From Propionibacteriales bacterium (GTDB lineage Bacteria > Actinomycetota > Actinomycetes > Propionibacteriales > Nocardioidaceae): a stretch of DNA of 64,000 nucleotides. The DNA is taken from NCBI GenBank assembly GCA_026392455.1, contig JAPLCB010000011.1:186001-250000 (forward strand), read 5' to 3'. The notes under the pieces are model-generated. The model searched no databases. It worked only from the letters and a program-made list of their open reading frames with translations, and had not been told where the DNA came from. Position numbers and translations under genes: made by a program. Below, piece by piece: positions 42,528 through 53,634 of this stretch. The first letter of the stretch is position 1; the number at the start of each line of letters is the position of its first letter.

Positions 42528-43522
42528 CCGAACATTCCCCCACCCCGGACACTGCGCCGACCGCGCCTGACCAGGACGAGGCCCGGGCACGGCTGACTGC
42601 CGTGCGCGCCGAGGTCGCCAAGGTCGTGGTCGGCCAGGACGCCGCCGTCTCCGGCCTGCTGGTTGCCCTGCTCTGCCGCGGGCACGTCCTGATGGAAGGT
42701 GTTCCCGGGGTGGCCAAGACCTTGCTGGTCCGGACGCTCGCGGGAGCCCTGGCCGTGGACACCAAGCGGGTCCAGTTCACCCCGGACCTGATGCCCGGCG
42801 ACATCACCGGTTCGATGGTGATCGACTCCCACGCCGGCGAGCTCTCCTTCCGCGAAGGGCCGCTGTTCACCAACCTGCTCCTAGCCGACGAGATCAACCG
42901 CACGCCCCCCAAGACCCAGTCCGCCCTGCTCGAGGCCATGGAGGAGGGGCAGGTCTCCGTCGACGGCGTCTCCCGGCAGCTCCCGCGGCCGTTCCTGGTG
43001 GCCGCGACCCAGAACCCGGTCGAGTACGAGGGCACCTACCCGCTCCCCGAGGCCCAGCTCGACCGCTTCCTGCTCAAGGTGGTCCTGCCGGTACCCGAAC
43101 GAGAAGCGGAGCTGGAGATCCTCCGACGGCACTCCAGCGGATTCGACCCCCGGGACATCGCCGGCGCCGGGGTCCGCCCGGTCGCCGGACCGGCCGACAT
43201 CCTGGCAGGGCAACGGGGTGTGGCAGCGGTCCAGGTCGCACCGGACGTCGCCGGCTACATCGTCGACATCGCTCGGGCCACCCGCACGTCACCGTCGTTG
43301 AGCCTCGGCGTCAGCCCCCGCGGCGCGACCGCGCTGCTGCACGCGGCTCGCGCGTGGGCCTGGCTCAGCGGACGCGACTTCGTGACCCCGGACGACGTCA
43401 AGGTGCTGGCCCACGCCACCCTCGCCCACCGGCTGGGCCTGCGCGCGGAGGCCGAGCTCGACGGAACCGATGTCCACCAGGTGCTCGCCTCGGCACTCGG
43501 CTCGGTTCCCGTCCCGCGATGA
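42524..43522 (+). CDS. MoxR-family AAA+ ATPase
   Basis: GHVLMEGVPGVAKTLLVRTLA, LLADEINRTPPKTQSALLEAMEEGQVSVDG. Confidence 0.95.
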   Translation: MTEHSPTPDTAPTAPDQDEARARLTAVRAEVAKVVVGQDAAVSGLLVALLCRGHVLMEGVPGVAKTLLVRTLAGALAVDTKRVQFTPDLMPGDITGSMVIDSHAGELSFREGPLFTNLLLADEINRTPPKTQSALLEAMEEGQVSVDGVSRQLPRPFLVAATQNPVEYEGTYPLPEAQLDRFLLKVVLPVPEREAELEILRRHSSGFDPRDIAGAGVRPVAGPADILAGQRGVAAVQVAPDVAGYIVDIARATRTSPSLSLGVSPRGATALLHAARAWAWLSGRDFVTPDDVKVLAHATLAHRLGLRAEAELDGTDVHQVLASALGSVPVPR

Positions 43523-43535
43523 CCGAGCCGCGCTG

Positions 43536-44825
43536 ATGGCGATCAGCGGTCGCGTCCCGCTCCTGCTGCTGGCAGGGGTGGTCCCGGTCGTGCTCCGGCC
43601 CGGTTTCGCGACGGCGTGGTCCTGGATCCTGCTCGTCCTGCTCGCGGCCGCGGCGGACTGGTTGGCGGCACCGGCACCGGACAGGCTGGGTCTGACCCGG
43701 TCCGCCGACACCCGGGTCCGGCTCGGCGAGGACACCAGCACCGTCCTGACGGTGACCAACCCGAGCGGCCGTCGGGTCCGGGGGGTGCTCCGGGACGCCT
43801 GGCAACCGACAGCAGGCGCCTGCGGGAACCGGCACCGGCTCACTCTGGACGCTGGCGGTCGGAGTCGACTGACCACCGCACTGCTGCCGGTACGGCGCGG
43901 GGACCTGCGGGCCGTCGGAGTGACCGTCCGCAGCTTCGGACCCCTGGGTCTGGCAGCGCGTCAGCGGACGACGACGGTGCCAGGGACCGTCCGAGCACTC
44001 CCCCCGTTCGGCTCGCGCAAGCACCTGCCGAGCCGGCTGGCCCGGTTGCGTGAGCTCGACGGTCGGTCAGCGGTCCGTCTCCGGGCCCCGGGAACCGAGT
44101 TCGACTCGTTGCGCGAGTACGTACGCGGCGACGACGTCCGCAGCATCGACTGGCGCGCAACCGCGCGCAACCGCAACGTCGTGGTCCGTACCTGGCAGCC
44201 CGAACGCGACCGACGGGTCGTCCTCGTCCTGGACACGTCGCGCACCTCGGCGGGCCGGGTGGCCGACGTACCGCGGCTGGACTCGGCCATGGACGCTGCC
44301 CTGCTCCTGGCAGCCCTGGCAGCGCGCGCCGGCGACCGGATCGACTTCCTCGCCGGCGACTACCAGGTGCGCAGTCGGCTGCGGCTCTCCGGGACCGACG
44401 TGGTCGGCCGCCTCCAGGACGCGATGAGCACGGTGAACCCGATCATCGCGGAGGCCGACTGGTCGGCGCTCGCCGGTGCGATCGCCCAGCTCGGACGACA
44501 GCGCGCCTTGGTCGTCCTGCTCACTCCCCTGGAGCCGTCGGCGATCGAGGAGGGTCTGCTGCCGGTCCTGCCGACGCTGGCCCGCCACCACCACGTGGTG
44601 ATCGCCTCGGTGAAGGATCCGGCGCTGGAGGAGATGGTCGGCGCTCGCGACGACGTCGACGAGGTCTACGGCGCCGCAGCCGCCACCCAGGTACTGGTCC
44701 GTCGCCGGCGAACCGCCGAGGTCCTCTCCGGGCTCGGGGTCGAGGTCGTCGACGCGGACGCCGAGCGGTTGCCACCGGCGCTGGCCGATCACTACCTGAT
44801 GCTCAAGGCCCTCGGCCGACTCTGA
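43536..44825 (+). CDS. DUF58 domain-containing protein
   Basis: EFDSLREYVRGDDVRSIDWRATARNRNVVVRTWQPERDRRVVLVLDTSRTS. Confidence 0.92.
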   Translation: MAISGRVPLLLLAGVVPVVLRPGFATAWSWILLVLLAAAADWLAAPAPDRLGLTRSADTRVRLGEDTSTVLTVTNPSGRRVRGVLRDAWQPTAGACGNRHRLTLDAGGRSRLTTALLPVRRGDLRAVGVTVRSFGPLGLAARQRTTTVPGTVRALPPFGSRKHLPSRLARLRELDGRSAVRLRAPGTEFDSLREYVRGDDVRSIDWRATARNRNVVVRTWQPERDRRVVLVLDTSRTSAGRVADVPRLDSAMDAALLLAALAARAGDRIDFLAGDYQVRSRLRLSGTDVVGRLQDAMSTVNPIIAEADWSALAGAIAQLGRQRALVVLLTPLEPSAIEEGLLPVLPTLARHHHVVIASVKDPALEEMVGARDDVDEVYGAAAATQVLVRRRRTAEVLSGLGVEVVDADAERLPPALADHYLMLKALGRL

Positions 44826-44828
44826 CCG

Positions 44829-45824
44829 TCAGTGGGCGGTGGCGACCCGGTCCTCGAGCAGGGACGCGTCGATGTCACCGGTCTCCCCGCGGGCGTACGC
44901 CGCCCGGCCGACGATGAACACGTAGGCCAGGAACGCCAGCTCGGCCGTCGCGCCGATCGCGATCCGTCCCCAGGTCGCCAGCGGGGACGGCGTCACGAAG
45001 CCCTCGATGGCACCGCTGACGAGGAGGACGACGACCAGACCCAGTGCGATCGTGGCGGCGGTACGGCCCTCGCGGGCGACGGACTGCGTGCGGGTCGAGG
45101 ACCCCGGCTCGATCCAGGACCAGAACAGCTTCAGCCCGACGCCCCCGGCCACGAAGACCGCCGTCAGCTCCAGCATGCCGTGCGGCAGGATCAGACCCCA
45201 GAAGTGGGCGGCGTGATCGTGCCGGATCATGATCGACCCGATCACGGCCAGGTTGGCGACGTTGTTGAACAAGAGGAACACCACCGGCGCCCCGAGGATC
45301 CCCAGGGCCAGGCAGAGCGCGGCCACCCAGGCGTTGTTGACCCAGACCTGCAGCGCAAAGTGGCTCGAGGCGTAGGTGCTGTAGTAGTCCTCGAAATCCT
45401 GGTTGACCAGCTGGTCGATCTCCCGAGGGCTCATCAGGGACTGCTCGGCTGCCGGATGCTGGAGCAGCCAGACGATCATCACGGCGACCACCGCGACGTT
45501 CACGAGCAGGCAGCCGATCCACCAGCGGCGCAGCCGGTACAGCGCAGCCGGGAACGCATCGGTGAAGAAGTGCGCGACGTTGCGCCAGGTCGTCACCCGC
45601 GTTCCCACAGCGCGGCTGCGCGATCGTGCGAGCACCGAGGAGAGGTAGGCCACCACCGAGGCGTCCGGGGCCGAGGTACGCACCACGGAGAGATGGGTGG
45701 CTACCTGCTGGTAGCGCTCCACCAGCTCGTCGCTCTCGACGCCCGACAACCGGCGCCGGCGACTGAGCTGGTCGAGGCGGTCCCACTCGTGCCGATGCGC
45801 GATCACGTACGCATCGAGGTCCAT
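44829..45824 (-). CDS. stage II sporulation protein M-like membrane protein
   Basis: MDLDAYVIAHRHEWDRLDQLSRRRRLSGVESDELVERYQQVATHLS; HGMLELTAVFVAGGVGLKLFW. Confidence 0.88.
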   Translation of the reverse strand: MDLDAYVIAHRHEWDRLDQLSRRRRLSGVESDELVERYQQVATHLSVVRTSAPDASVVAYLSSVLARSRSRAVGTRVTTWRNVAHFFTDAFPAALYRLRRWWIGCLLVNVAVVAVMIVWLLQHPAAEQSLMSPREIDQLVNQDFEDYYSTYASSHFALQVWVNNAWVAALCLALGILGAPVVFLLFNNVANLAVIGSIMIRHDHAAHFWGLILPHGMLELTAVFVAGGVGLKLFWSWIEPGSSTRTQSVAREGRTAATIALGLVVVLLVSGAIEGFVTPSPLATWGRIAIGATAELAFLAYVFIVGRAAYARGETGDIDASLLEDRVATAH

Positions 45825-45876
45825 GACCACTACTCTAGGACGCCGTTCCCGAACGACCACGCCTATGCTTGTCGCG

Positions 45877-46689
45877 ATGTCGGTCCCGAGCGAGTACGCA
45901 CCCCTGACCGCCGACGACCTGGTCACCGGCGAGGCGGTAGCGCTCGACCTGCCGGCAGCGTCCTTCGGGTCCCGGCTGGCCTCCGGTCTGATCGACCTGC
46001 TCGCGACCGCGGTCACCGCGATCGTCGTGGTGACCGCGATGGGGATGCTGGCCGACGGCGCGGACGACGCCCTGCTGTGGGCCTCGATGATCGCTGCGCT
46101 GATCATCATCTTCCTGGTGGTCCCGACCACGATGGAGACGCTGACCCGCGGCAAGTCGTTGGGCAAGCTGGCCCTGGGCCTGCGGACCGTCCGCGACGAT
46201 GCCGGCCCCATCTCTGCCCAGCACGCCTTCGTACGCGCACTGATCGGGTTCGTCGAGATCTTCCTGCTCAGCGGTGTCCCGGCGTTCTTCTCCGCACTGC
46301 TCAGCGAGCGCGGCAAACGGCTCGGTGACCATGCCGCGGGCACCTACGTGATTCGCGAGCGGTTCACCGCCAGCTTCCCGGCGCCAGCCCCGATGCCACC
46401 CGAGCTTGCCGGTTGGGCCCGGACCGCGGATGTCGCGCCGCTACCGGTCGCCGTGGCCCTCGGTGCCCGGCAGTTCATCGGACGCGCTGCCCAGCTGAGC
46501 CCCCAGGCCCGGACCGACCTGGGAGTTCGGATCGCCGGACAGCTCCAGCCCTTCGTCTCACCACCCCCGCCCGCGGGGACCCACCCCGAGACCTTCGTCG
46601 CGGCGGTCCTGGTGTCTCGCCGCGAGCGAGACCTGGCCCGGTTGTCCCGGGAGGAGAACCTGCGCCGGAGGCTGTTCAGCCGCTCCTGA
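45877..46689 (+). CDS. RDD-family membrane protein
   Basis: GSRLASGLIDLLATAVTAIVVV; TRGKSLGKLALGLRTVRDDAGPIS. Confidence 0.9.
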   Translation: MSVPSEYAPLTADDLVTGEAVALDLPAASFGSRLASGLIDLLATAVTAIVVVTAMGMLADGADDALLWASMIAALIIIFLVVPTTMETLTRGKSLGKLALGLRTVRDDAGPISAQHAFVRALIGFVEIFLLSGVPAFFSALLSERGKRLGDHAAGTYVIRERFTASFPAPAPMPPELAGWARTADVAPLPVAVALGARQFIGRAAQLSPQARTDLGVRIAGQLQPFVSPPPPAGTHPETFVAAVLVSRRERDLARLSREENLRRRLFSRS

Positions 46690-47404
46690 CCACGTAGGCC
46701 AGGTCGACGATGTCGCGGTCGACCGCGACGCCCTTGCGCTCGAACTTGGTCACCGGACGGTCGGCCCACCGCTCGACCCGGCCACCGGTCAGCCCGGGTT
46801 CGGCATCGAGGACCGCGATCATCTGGTCCGCGTAGTCAGCCCAGTCGGTCGCCAGTCGCCAGGTGCCGCCAGGGCGGAGCCGAGAGACGACCAGCTGGGC
46901 GAAGGATGCCGTGACCAGACGGCGCTTGTGGTGCTTCGTCTTCGGCCAGGGGTCCGGGAAGAAGGTCCACAGCTCACTCAGCGAAGCCGGTTCGACCAGG
47001 TTCTCCAACGACCAGATCGCGTCGACCCCGAGCATCCGGACGTTCTCGGCCCCGGCCTGGTGCAGCAGACCGAGGGTGTGGGCCACGCCCGGCATCCAGA
47101 CCTCGAGCGCCAGGATGTTGTGGTCCGGACGTGCCGCTGCCAGCGCAGCGGTCGCCTCGCCGATCCCCGAGCCGATCTCGATGATCAGCGGTGCGTCGCG
47201 GCCGAACCGCTCCATCAGGTCGAACCCGGCCTGGTCGACCGCGTCGTCCTCGATCACCCACTTCTCGTGGTGGGCGTCCCAGGACTCCTGCTGGCTCGGG
47301 GTGAACCGGCTGCCGCGGCGGGAGTAGGTCAGCACCTGACGCAGGCGGCGCCCGTCATCGGTGAACTGCAGGTGCGGGCGGGCAGGGGGAAGGGCGTCAG
47401 GCAC
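46676..47404 (-). CDS. trmB: tRNA (guanine-N7-)-methyltransferase
   Basis: LIIEIGSGIGEATAALAAARPDHNILALEVWMPGV; LWTFFPDPWPKTKHHKRRLV. Confidence 0.93.
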   Translation of the reverse strand: MPDALPPARPHLQFTDDGRRLRQVLTYSRRGSRFTPSQQESWDAHHEKWVIEDDAVDQAGFDLMERFGRDAPLIIEIGSGIGEATAALAAARPDHNILALEVWMPGVAHTLGLLHQAGAENVRMLGVDAIWSLENLVEPASLSELWTFFPDPWPKTKHHKRRLVTASFAQLVVSRLRPGGTWRLATDWADYADQMIAVLDAEPGLTGGRVERWADRPVTKFERKGVAVDRDIVDLAYVVRSG

Positions 47405-47422
47405 GACGTGAAGGGTACGGCG

Positions 47423-47713
47423 TCAGCCACCCGCGCTCCCAACCCCCTCGTGGTTCGATCGGCTCATCGCCGCCAGCAGGAGGTCGATCTTGGCCTCGAC
47501 GCAAGCCAGTCGGCCAGCCTGCTCGGCCACAGCGGGGTGGAGTGCGTCGAAGTCCCGGAAGATCTCGGTGAACCGGTTGTCCTGACGTCGCTGTCGAGCG
47601 GCCACCGCATTGAGCGTGATCGCCATCGTCTCCAGATCAGCCGGGACGTGCATCCGGACTCGCGCCGTGTCGCGCCGGACGGCGCGATCGGTCTCGGTGG
47701 GATCATTCGGCAC
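47423..47713 (-). CDS. small helical hypothetical protein
   Basis: GTG start; VPNDPTETDRAVRRDTARVRMHVPADLETMAITLNAVAARQRRQDNRF; overlaps end of upstream coiled-coil gene. Confidence 0.55.
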   Translation of the reverse strand: MPNDPTETDRAVRRDTARVRMHVPADLETMAITLNAVAARQRRQDNRFTEIFRDFDALHPAVAEQAGRLACVEAKIDLLLAAMSRSNHEGVGSAGG

Positions 47714-48152
47714 GCGGGGCCACCGCCTGAACGACCACCGCGACCTGCTCGGACAGGGTGGCCAGCGAGAGCTGGACGTCCTCGAGGCGACCATCAAGCC
47801 CCTCGAGGCGACCATCGAGCCCCTCCTGGCGACCGTCGAGCCCGTCGAGGCGACCATCAAGCCCCTCCAGGCGACCATCAAGCCCGTCGAGGCGACCATC
47901 AAGCCCCTCCAGGCGACCATCAAGCCCCTCCAGGCGACCATCAAGCCCGTCGAGGCGACCATCGAGCCCCTCCAGGCGACCATCAAGCCGCTCCAGGCGA
48001 CCATCAAGCCCGTCGAGGCGAACGCTGTGGGCAAGCTGGTTGGACTCGACCACTCGAATCATGTCGTAGATCTCGAGGACGTCATCACTGAGCTGGATGA
48101 CCTTGCGGGGGATGTCTGCAGGAAGGATCGTCATGACCGGGACCATAGGCAC
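47703..48152 (-). CDS. coiled-coil heptad-repeat protein (LEGLDGR/LDGLDGR)
   Basis: 149 aa; 11 heptads between non-repetitive N- and C-terminal helical segments; start could be 48134. Confidence 0.7.
   Translation of the reverse strand: MPMVPVMTILPADIPRKVIQLSDDVLEIYDMIRVVESNQLAHSVRLDGLDGRLERLDGRLEGLDGRLDGLDGRLEGLDGRLEGLDGRLDGLDGRLEGLDGRLDGLDGRQEGLDGRLEGLDGRLEDVQLSLATLSEQVAVVVQAVAPRAE
47787..48017 (-). repeat. 11 x 21-bp in-frame tandem repeat (consensus CTGGAGGGGCTTGATGGTCGC)
   Basis: Read directly; 231 bp, encodes heptads L(E/D/..)(G/R)LDGR. Confidence 0.92.
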
Positions 48153-48226
48153 CCCCGGGGGGCCGTTCCAGGGGTGATTCGGAATCTGTGGAGAACCGGG
48201 TCCGGAGGCCCGGCCGTGGAAAATGC

Positions 48227-48260
48227 AGTACGGCCCCGGACCGAGGTCCGGGGCCGTACT
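48227..48260. terminator. tuf terminator: 16-bp perfect stem AGTACGGCCCCGGACC/GGTCCGGGGCCGTACT
   Basis: Immediately downstream of tuf; minus strand continues GCATTTTCC. Confidence 0.9.
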
Positions 48261-48274
48261 CGTGAAGCGTTAGA

Positions 48275-49468
<1,194 letters not shown>

Positions 49469-49543
49469 TTCTGGCTCCTCCTGGTTGTGTTTTCTTGACT
49501 CGTAAATAGAACGTTGTTGTAAAGCCGGGTACTGCGGTGCGAA

Positions 49544-51655
<2,112 letters not shown>

Positions 51656-51735
51656 TGAAAGTCAGTTCCTCTGGGGTGGGGATGGATGCAGGTGGTGGTG
51701 GTGAGGGCCCCCGGTCGGGGAGCCCCCACCGAAGA

Positions 51736-52206
51736 TCACCAGCGGTAGTGAGCGAAGGCCTTGTTGGATTCGGCCATCTTGTGGGTGTCCTCGCGCTTCT
51801 TCACCGCGGCACCGAGGCCGTTGGCTGCGTCGAGGATTTCGTTCTGCAGGCGCTCGGCCATCGTCTTCTCACGACGCTCCGAGGCGTACCCGACCAGCCA
51901 GCGCAGCGCGAGCGTGGTGCCACGCGTGCCCTTGACCTCGATCGGGACCTGGTAGGTGGCGCCACCGACACGGCGGCTCTTGACCTCGATAGCCGGCTTC
52001 ACGTTGTCGAGGGCGCGCTTGAGGGTGACGACCGGATCAGTGCCGGTCTTCTCCCGGGCGCCTTCGAGAGCGGAGTAGACGATCCGCTGGGCAACCTGCT
52101 TCTTGCCGTCCTGGAGGACCTTGGAGACGAGCTGGGTGACGACCTGCGAACCGTAGACCGGGTCGACGACGATCGGGCGCTTCGGAGCGGGACCCTTACG
52201 AGGCAT
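51736..52206 (-). CDS. rpsG: 30S ribosomal protein S7
   Basis: [31 protein letters not shown]. Confidence 0.97.
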   Translation of the reverse strand: MPRKGPAPKRPIVVDPVYGSQVVTQLVSKVLQDGKKQVAQRIVYSALEGAREKTGTDPVVTLKRALDNVKPAIEVKSRRVGGATYQVPIEVKGTRGTTLALRWLVGYASERREKTMAERLQNEILDAANGLGAAVKKREDTHKMAESNKAFAHYRW

Positions 52207-52580
52207 TAGCTCTTCTCCTTCTTCGCGCCGTAGCGGCTGCGGGCCTGCTTGCGGTTCTTGACACCCTGGGTGTCGAGGGTGCCGCGGATGATCTTGTAAC
52301 GGACACCGGGGAGGTCCTTCACCCGGCCGCCGCGAACGAGCACGATCGAGTGCTCCTGGAGGTTGTGACCGACACCCGGGATGTAGGCGGTGACCTCGAC
52401 GCCACTGGACAGGCGCACACGGGCGACCTTGCGCAGAGCGGAGTTCGGCTTCTTCGGGGTGGTGGTGTAGACGCGAGTACAGACACCGCGTCGCTGGGGC
52501 GAACCCTTCAGGGCAGGCGTCTTGTTCTTCGACACCTTGTCCTGGCGGCCCTTGCGGACCAGTTGGTTAATGGTGGGCAC
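52206..52580 (-). CDS. rpsL: 30S ribosomal protein S12
   Basis: GTG start; (M)[50 protein letters not shown]. Confidence 0.97.
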   Translation of the reverse strand: MPTINQLVRKGRQDKVSKNKTPALKGSPQRRGVCTRVYTTTPKKPNSALRKVARVRLSSGVEVTAYIPGVGHNLQEHSIVLVRGGRVKDLPGVRYKIIRGTLDTQGVKNRKQARSRYGAKKEKS

Positions 52581-52845
52581 CGGGTGGTTCCCTTTCATGT
52601 TGACTATCTGTACCGGGCACTTTGCCGGGCACGGTGGTGTAGCTCTTGCAGTGGTGCTGTTGCGATCGTCCGGGGACCGGCGCAGCCTCGGGCATGACCG
52701 AGGCGCCTGGGATGCCCAGACACAAGGATTGAGATTACCGGCTGGGTGAGCAGGGGTCAAAACGCGGGAACCTGCCCGGAGAGGTGTCCACCGACGTTCA
52801 CGTCCGGTTCGTCTCCCGGCCAGCCGCACCGGCCATCCTCGGCGC

Positions 52846-53634
52846 ATGGCGGAGCGGTTCGTGGCGATCGGCGACTCGTTCACCGAGGGCGTCGGGGACT
52901 GGGACGAGCGCTACCCGAACGGGGTCCGTGGTTGGGCCGACCGGGTCGCCAAGCAGCTGTCGAAGGCCGACCCGGCCACGGAGTACGCCAACCTGGCCCT
53001 GCGCAGCCGGGTGCTGGACGACGTCGTCGAGCACCAGGTCGATGCCGCCGTCGCCCTGGACCCCACCCTGGTGACCTTCTTCGCCGGCGGGAACGACATC
53101 CTGCAGATCCGGATCGACCTGGACGACGTCCTGGCGCGGTACGAGAAAGCAGTGGCCCGGCTCTCCGCGACCGGGGCCCGGCTGGTGCTGTTCACCAGCT
53201 ACGACCTGCGGCTCTCGCCCCTCCTCGAGCCGCTCCGGATCCGCAACAACCAGTTCAACCGGCGGGTCCGCGAGGTCGCGCTCGCGCACGACGCCCTGCT
53301 CGTCGACCACTGGGCGATGCGGGCCTACAGCCATCCGCGGATGTGGGAACCGGACCGGTTGCACATGTCCCGGCACGGGCACCGGTACCTGGCGGCTGCC
53401 GTCCTGCGCACGCTCCAGGTCGACCACACCATCACCCTGCGCGACCTGGGCACCATCCCGCCCCGCACCTGGCGCGAGGCAGCGACCGACGAGATCGACT
53501 GGTGGCAGGGTTGGGTGCTGCCGATGCTGGTCCGGCGCTGGCGCCGTACGCCGATCGGCGCCGGGCTGACCCCGAAATGGCCCGACCTGATCAGGCCCGA
53601 TTCAGGGATGAAGCGGGCTGCCGCCGGCAAGTAG
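52846..53634 (+). CDS. SGNH/GDSL-family hydrolase
   Basis: [14 protein letters not shown] block [10 protein letters not shown] block [17 protein letters not shown] block V. Confidence 0.9.
   Translation: MAERFVAIGDSFTEGVGDWDERYPNGVRGWADRVAKQLSKADPATEYANLALRSRVLDDVVEHQVDAAVALDPTLVTFFAGGNDILQIRIDLDDVLARYEKAVARLSATGARLVLFTSYDLRLSPLLEPLRIRNNQFNRRVREVALAHDALLVDHWAMRAYSHPRMWEPDRLHMSRHGHRYLAAAVLRTLQVDHTITLRDLGTIPPRTWREAATDEIDWWQGWVLPMLVRRWRRTPIGAGLTPKWPDLIRPDSGMKRAAAGK

Noticed and set aside
47787-48017. Possible CRISPR array
   Set aside because: Units are 21 bp back-to-back with no unique spacers and encode in-frame heptads; it is a coding minisatellite
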